A stretch of 8,321 nt of DNA, taken from positions 1-8,321 of the forward strand of contig CAIWHY010000258.1 of the NCBI GenBank assembly GCA_903912585.1. The letters run 5' to 3'. Below, piece by piece: positions 5,081 to 8,321 of the stretch; within the stretch, counting starts at the first letter, position 1, and every line of letters starts with the position of its first letter. The notes under the pieces are model-generated. The model saw nothing but the letters and a program-made list of their open reading frames with translations, was not told where the DNA came from and made no database searches. The DNA is from an uncultured Thermoleophilia bacterium (GTDB lineage: Bacteria > Actinomycetota > Thermoleophilia > UBA2241). The position numbers and the translations under genes were made by a program.

Positions 5081-6124
5081 ATCAGCTTCCTCGGATTCGT
5101 CACGGGCTTTGGCGCCCGCGATATGGCGGTCGACCTCGGCACCGCCAACACACTGATCTACCTGCGCGGTCGCGGCATCGTGCTCAGCGAGCCGTCCGTG
5201 GTCGCCATCGACCACCGCACCGGCGAGGTCCACGCGGTCGGGCAGGAGGCCAAGCGCATGCTCGGCCGCACGCCGGCGACCATCAGCGCCGTGCGGCCGC
5301 TCAAGGACGGCGTCATCGCCGACTTCGACGTCACCGAGCAGATGCTGCGCCACTTCATCCGCAAGGTCATGCAGAACCGCTGGGCGCACCCCAGAGTGGT
5401 CATCTGCGTCCCCAGTGGCGTGACGGGTGTGGAGAAGAGAGCGGTGGAAGAAGCCACGTACTCGGCCGGCGCGCGCTGGGCGACCCTCATCGAGGAGCCC
5501 ATGGCGGCCGCCATCGGCGCCGGACTGCCGGTCGGCGAGCCGACCGGCAGCATGATCGTCGACATCGGCGGCGGCACGAGCGAAGTGGCCGTGATCTCGC
5601 TCGGCGGCATCGTCGTGAGCCAGTCGATCCGCGTCGGCGGCGACGAGCTGGACGAGGCGATCATCAGTTACGTCAAGAAGGAGTACAAGCTCCTCATCGG
5701 CAGCCAGACCGCCGAGGAGATCAAGCTCGAGATCGGCTCGGCCCACGCGCTGCCGCAGGAGGAGCAGGCCGAGATCCGCGGCCGCGACCTCGTGACCGGC
5801 CTGCCGAAGACCATCGTCCTTTCCTCGGAGGAGATCCGCCTGTCGATCGAAGAGCCGACGCTGGCGATCATCGACGCGATCAAGGCCACGCTCGACAAGA
5901 CGCCGCCGGAGCTGGCCAGCGACATCATGGACCGCGGCATCATGCTCGCCGGCGGCGGCTCGTTGCTGCAGGGCCTGAGCGAGCGTCTGCGCGAAGAGAC
6001 GCAGATGCCGGTGCACCTCGCCGAGTCGCCGCTCACGTGCGTCGCCGTCGGGTCCGGCAAGTACCTTGAGGAGTTCGATGTCCTCGTCAAGAGCAAGCGT
6101 AATTCCCGGCCGCGGGGCCGGTAG
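5081..6124 (+). CDS. mreB: Rod shape-determining protein MreB, apparent ATC start
   Basis: Bacterial actin homologue that forms ATP-dependent, membrane-bound filaments and guides the elongation wall-synthesis complex. Numbered from ATC 5081 it has 347 residues, normal for actinobacterial MreB. Seen: SFLGFVTGFGARDMAVDLGTAN at the N-terminus (shown here in two parts: SFLGFVTGFGAR, a likely membrane-touching segment, and phosphate-1 DLGTANT at 18-24), LKDGVIADF near 75-83, EEPMAAAIG at 138-146 with the catalytic Glu, phosphate-2 DIGGGTSEV at 161-169, and adenosine loop AGGGSLLQG at 290-298. The C-terminus is strikingly basic (KSKRNSRPRGR). Start choice: Streptomyces MreB begins MSFIGRDMAVDLGTAN, so xSFLG aligns its Met with this ATC, which sits 6 nt after AAAGGAG. 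GTG 5018 would add 21 residues but lies upstream of the predicted promoter; ATG 5123 would cut into the fold. Gene identity is near certain, start codon moderate. Confidence 0.95.
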   Translation: MSFLGFVTGFGARDMAVDLGTANTLIYLRGRGIVLSEPSVVAIDHRTGEVHAVGQEAKRMLGRTPATISAVRPLKDGVIADFDVTEQMLRHFIRKVMQNRWAHPRVVICVPSGVTGVEKRAVEEATYSAGARWATLIEEPMAAAIGAGLPVGEPTGSMIVDIGGGTSEVAVISLGGIVVSQSIRVGGDELDEAIISYVKKEYKLLIGSQTAEEIKLEIGSAHALPQEEQAEIRGRDLVTGLPKTIVLSSEEIRLSIEEPTLAIIDAIKATLDKTPPELASDIMDRGIMLAGGGSLLQGLSERLREETQMPVHLAESPLTCVAVGSGKYLEEFDVLVKSKRNSRPRGR

Positions 6125-6143
6125 CCCCGTCGCCCACTAGCCT

Positions 6144-6995
6144 GTGAAGCGCCGGCGTGTACTCCGGCGGCGGATCGTCGTTGCGGTCCTGCTGCTGCTC
6201 TGCGTCGCCATGCTCACGCTCTACTTCCGTGAGTCCGACAGCGGGCCCGCGCACGCCGTGCAGGGCGTCGTCCTGAGCGTCGTCCAGCCGCTGCAGAGCG
6301 GCACCGCCAGGGTCGCGCAGCCGTTCCGCAACGGCTGGAACTGGGTCTCGGACCTCTTCCACGCCAAGTCGGAGAACGGCCAGCTGCGCGTCGAGGTCAG
6401 GCAGCTTCGCGCGGGACTCGCTCAGCAGCTCACCACGCAGGACGAGAACGCGCAGCTGCGCGCCATGGTCAGCCTTCAGAAGGACCCGCTGTTCCCGAAG
6501 GCGCTGCAGATGGTCGCGGCGCGCGTCATCGCGCGCTCCACCTCGGCCTGGTACTCCACGGTGACCATCGACGCGGGCAGCAACGCCGGCATCGCGGTCT
6601 ACGACGCCGTGATCAACGGCGACGGGCTCGTGGGGCGGGTCACCAAGGTGAGCCCCACCGCGGCTCAGGTGACGCTGATCACCGATCAGCAGAGCTACGT
6701 CGACGCCGTCGTTCTGCCCGGCGACCTCAAGGGCGGCGCCCAGGGCATCCTCGCCGGCAGCGTCACCGGTGACACGACGCTCCAGTACGTCGACAAGAAC
6801 GCGAAGGTGCAGGTCGGCCAGTACGTCATGACCTCGGGCACGTCGGGGCGGCTGCAGTCCGTGTTCGCCCGCGGCATCCCCATCGGCCAGGTCGACAGCG
6901 TCGGTCGTCAGGAGGTCGAGCTCTATCAGAGCATCGCGGTGCGGCCGTTCGTCGACTTCCACAAGCTCGACGTCGTGCAGGTGATCGTCAGATGA
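6144..6995 (+). CDS. mreC: Rod shape-determining protein MreC
   Basis: Bitopic membrane protein of the elongasome. Its extracytoplasmic part contacts PBP2 and switches it on. Seen in 283 residues: a very basic start (KRRRVLRRR), one membrane helix at about 11-28, a coiled-coil region at about 75-110 (ENGQLRVEVRQLR, then DENAQLRAMVSL), and a beta-rich domain from about 120 with INGDGLVGRVTKVSP near 157-171, LITDQQSYVDA near 178-188 and VMTSGTSG near 228-235, all typical of MreC. The GTG at 6144 is the first possible start, because TAG at 6138-6140 closes the frame just upstream. The next Met is inside the membrane helix. No Shine-Dalgarno is visible, and the gap from mreB is 19 nt, so translation probably relies on ribosomes arriving from mreB. 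Confidence 0.97.
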   Translation: MKRRRVLRRRIVVAVLLLLCVAMLTLYFRESDSGPAHAVQGVVLSVVQPLQSGTARVAQPFRNGWNWVSDLFHAKSENGQLRVEVRQLRAGLAQQLTTQDENAQLRAMVSLQKDPLFPKALQMVAARVIARSTSAWYSTVTIDAGSNAGIAVYDAVINGDGLVGRVTKVSPTAAQVTLITDQQSYVDAVVLPGDLKGGAQGILAGSVTGDTTLQYVDKNAKVQVGQYVMTSGTSGRLQSVFARGIPIGQVDSVGRQEVELYQSIAVRPFVDFHKLDVVQVIVR

Positions 6996-7549
6996 TGCCT
7001 GCCCGCACGCAGGCGGAGGGCGACTGGCAGTGGCCGAGCGCCGCCGATGTCGCACGTCTGGCGGCGGCCCTCGTCGTCGCCGTGCTCCTGCAGACGACCG
7101 TGGCGCCGAACATCCGCGTCCTCGGCGCCAACCCCGACTTCGCGCTCGTCATCGTCGTGTCCGTCGCGCTCATCAAGGGGTCGGAGACCGGCGCCCTTTT
7201 CGGCTTCCTCACCGGGACGTTCGTGGCCATCGCGCTCATGGAGCCGTTCGGCCTGAGCGCGTTCGTCTTCGTCCTCGTCGGCTACCTCGCCGGGCGCTAC
7301 GCCGAGACCGCCGACCTCTCGGCAGGCTTCGCCCCGCTGCTCAGCGCGTTCGCGGCGACGCTGCTCGCCGACGTCCTCTTCGCGCTGGCCCAGTTCCTGC
7401 TCGAACGGCAGGTGCCGTTCGGCCTTTTCCTGGGCCGCGTCCTCGTCCCCTCTCTCATCCTCAACACGCTGATCGCGGCGCCGGTGTACCTGGCCGTGCG
7501 CCTGTGGCTGCGCGGGGCAGGTGATCTGCGTGTCGCTCGGGCCAGGTAA
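6992..7549 (+). CDS. mreD: Rod shape-determining protein MreD
   Basis: Integral membrane partner of MreC in the elongasome. Its 185 residues have several hydrophobic spans, at about 20-36, 48-61, 66-83, 87-103, 113-135 and 146-171. MreD-like features include QTTVAPNIRVLGANPDFALVI (split: QTTVAPNIRVLG at 34-45, then NPDFALVI), with the conserved PD after the first helix, then GALFGFLTG near 67-75 and the ADVLF and LNTLIAAPVY segments. The start ATG overlaps the mreC stop as ATGA (6992-6995), a usual sign of coupled translation. A second Met codon follows at 6995. Its 3' end overlaps the PBP2 gene by 20 nt. Confidence 0.95.
   Translation: MMPARTQAEGDWQWPSAADVARLAAALVVAVLLQTTVAPNIRVLGANPDFALVIVVSVALIKGSETGALFGFLTGTFVAIALMEPFGLSAFVFVLVGYLAGRYAETADLSAGFAPLLSAFAATLLADVLFALAQFLLERQVPFGLFLGRVLVPSLILNTLIAAPVYLAVRLWLRGAGDLRVARAR
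7519..7526 (+). promoter_or_regulatory. Eight-base Shine-Dalgarno for the PBP2 gene inside mreD
   Basis: AGGTGATC is the exact complement of GATCACCT in the conserved 3' end of bacterial 16S rRNA. It ends 3 nt before GTG 7530 and lies within the mreD coding sequence. It selects GTG 7530 over the in-frame GTG at 7521, which falls within the site itself. Confidence 0.75.
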
Positions 7550-8321
7550 CGACTTCAGCCGCCGCGACCGGCCTATCCGCACCGGCCGCCGCGACAAGCC
7601 CATCATCCAGTTGCCGTCGGTCGCCCTTCGCGTCGCGGTCATGGTCGGCATCGCGGCGGCGCTCTTCGGCATCATCCTCTTCCGGCTCTGGTTCCTGCAG
7701 GTCCTCAGCGGCCAGCAGTTCGTCGCCCAGGCCAACGACAACCGCCTGCGCTCGGTCAAGGTCGTCGCGCCGCGCGGCGCGATCGTGGACCGCAGCGGCA
7801 CGGTGATCGTCGACAACCGGCCGGGCCGGGCCGTGGGCATCCGTCCCATGGACGTCCCGGCCGGCCAGCTGCCGGCGCTGGTGAACGACCTCGCGACGGT
7901 GCTCAAGATGGCGCCCGGGAAGATCCAGGCCAAAATCGATCAGCAGAAGCTGGTAGGCCTCCCCTACGACCTGGTGATCGTCAAGCAGGACGTCAAGCCC
8001 ACGGTGGTCTCCTACCTGCTCGAGCACGTCCTGACGTTCCCCGGTGTCGAGATCCAGAACGACTATCTGCGCGCGTACCCGCAGGGCGACATGGCGGCGC
8101 AGATCCTCGGCAACATGGGCGAGATCAGCCAGGCGCAACTCAAGCAGAAGCGCTTCAAGGGCTACTCCCCCGGCGACATGGTGGGGCAGCAGGGCCTCGA
8201 GTGGACCTACGACCGGTGGCTGCGCGGCCGCGACGGCGTCGCCAAGGTCGAGGTCGACGCCATGGGGCGGCCGAAGGCCGACGCCCAGGTGCCCGGCGGC
8301 CGCCTGCCGCAGCCGGGCGAC
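7530..8321 (+). CDS. mrdA: Penicillin-binding protein 2, class B transpeptidase (3' partial)
   Basis: The elongation-specific DD-transpeptidase that cross-links peptidoglycan with RodA. Only the first 264 residues are in the window, and the frame stays open to the right edge. Seen: a short, basic, Arg-rich cytoplasmic tail (RRDRPIRTGRRDK), a membrane helix at about 31-56, the class B box RGAIVDRSG at 82-90, a dimerisation-type region with AYPQGDMAAQILGNMGEIS near 182-200, and GQQGLEWTYDRWLRGRDG at 219-236, matching the family's 'G..GlE..yd..LrG..G'. The penicillin-binding domain with its SxxK motif lies outside, so activity cannot be judged. Start GTG 7530 is set by AGGTGATC (7519-7526) and overlaps mreD by 20 nt. 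In this position an elongasome PBP2 (mrdA/pbpA) followed by rodA is expected; this is inferred from gene order. Confidence 0.94.
   Translation, partial: MSLGPGNDFSRRDRPIRTGRRDKPIIQLPSVALRVAVMVGIAAALFGIILFRLWFLQVLSGQQFVAQANDNRLRSVKVVAPRGAIVDRSGTVIVDNRPGRAVGIRPMDVPAGQLPALVNDLATVLKMAPGKIQAKIDQQKLVGLPYDLVIVKQDVKPTVVSYLLEHVLTFPGVEIQNDYLRAYPQGDMAAQILGNMGEISQAQLKQKRFKGYSPGDMVGQQGLEWTYDRWLRGRDGVAKVEVDAMGRPKADAQVPGGRLPQPGD

Noticed and set aside
4142..6016. Antisense ORF of 624 codons opposite maf and mreB
   Set aside because: It covers two well-supported sense genes and encodes compositionally biased Arg/Asp/His sequence with no motif.
4777..6069. ORF of 430 codons overlapping maf and mreB in another frame
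   Set aside because: Arg/His-rich shadow with no motif; both real genes have full family signatures.
1..8321. CRISPR arrays, insertion sequences, tRNA or rRNA genes, attachment sites
   Set aside because: I saw no regularly spaced repeats, no transposase or integrase motifs, and no tRNA- or rRNA-like stretches on either strand.

Overview
The window is very GC-rich (about 70% by eye), densely coding and entirely plus-strand. It reads as a chromosomal segment from a high-GC actinobacterium. MreB's N-terminus resembles the Streptomyces type (SFxG...RDMAVDLGTANTL), and the folC ... ndk ... mreBCD-PBP2 order is the actinobacterial one. A deep-branching class such as Thermoleophilia is possible, but the sequence alone does not fix it. 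No mobile element, CRISPR array, tRNA or rRNA was seen.

Layout. (1) 2-1351: folC, with its true start left of the window. (2) 1352-1470: a GC-rich stem-loop, then a clear sigma70-like promoter (TTGAGG-16-TATACT) driving an unlisted 48-residue single-pass membrane protein (1471-1617). (3) 1664-3214: an SDR-type NAD(P)-binding protein with a C-terminal DUF2867-like domain. (4) 3244-3777: a two-helix membrane protein ending in two tandem CxxC zinc ribbons. (5) 3874-4287: ndk, overlapping maf by 8 nt (4280-4954). (6) 4955-5080: two GC hairpins, a -10 promoter element and a strong Shine-Dalgarno. (7) The shape operon: mreB, mreC, mreD and the start of a class B penicillin-binding protein 2 gene (mrdA/pbpA type), which runs off the right edge.

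How the genes work together. FolC (folate polyglutamation), Ndk (NTP balancing) and Maf (removal of odd NTPs) are nucleotide and one-carbon housekeeping genes. MreBCD with PBP2 forms the core of the elongasome: MreB filaments, the MreC/MreD membrane scaffold and the transpeptidase. The order joins the Bacillus arrangement (valS-folC...maf...mreBCD) with the actinobacterial one (folC...ndk...mreBCD-PBP2-rodA). The three genes between folC and ndk are the accessory part.

Most notable point: mreB has no ATG, GTG or TTG where homology and the Shine-Dalgarno place its start. The codon there is ATC (5081). The GTG at 5018 lies upstream of the predicted promoter -10, and the ATG at 5123 would remove conserved residues. 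Either mreB uses a rare AUC start, as infC uses AUU, or there is a base error at that codon. Apart from this, the window is mostly conserved housekeeping; I found no convincing new multi-gene defence or mobile system.
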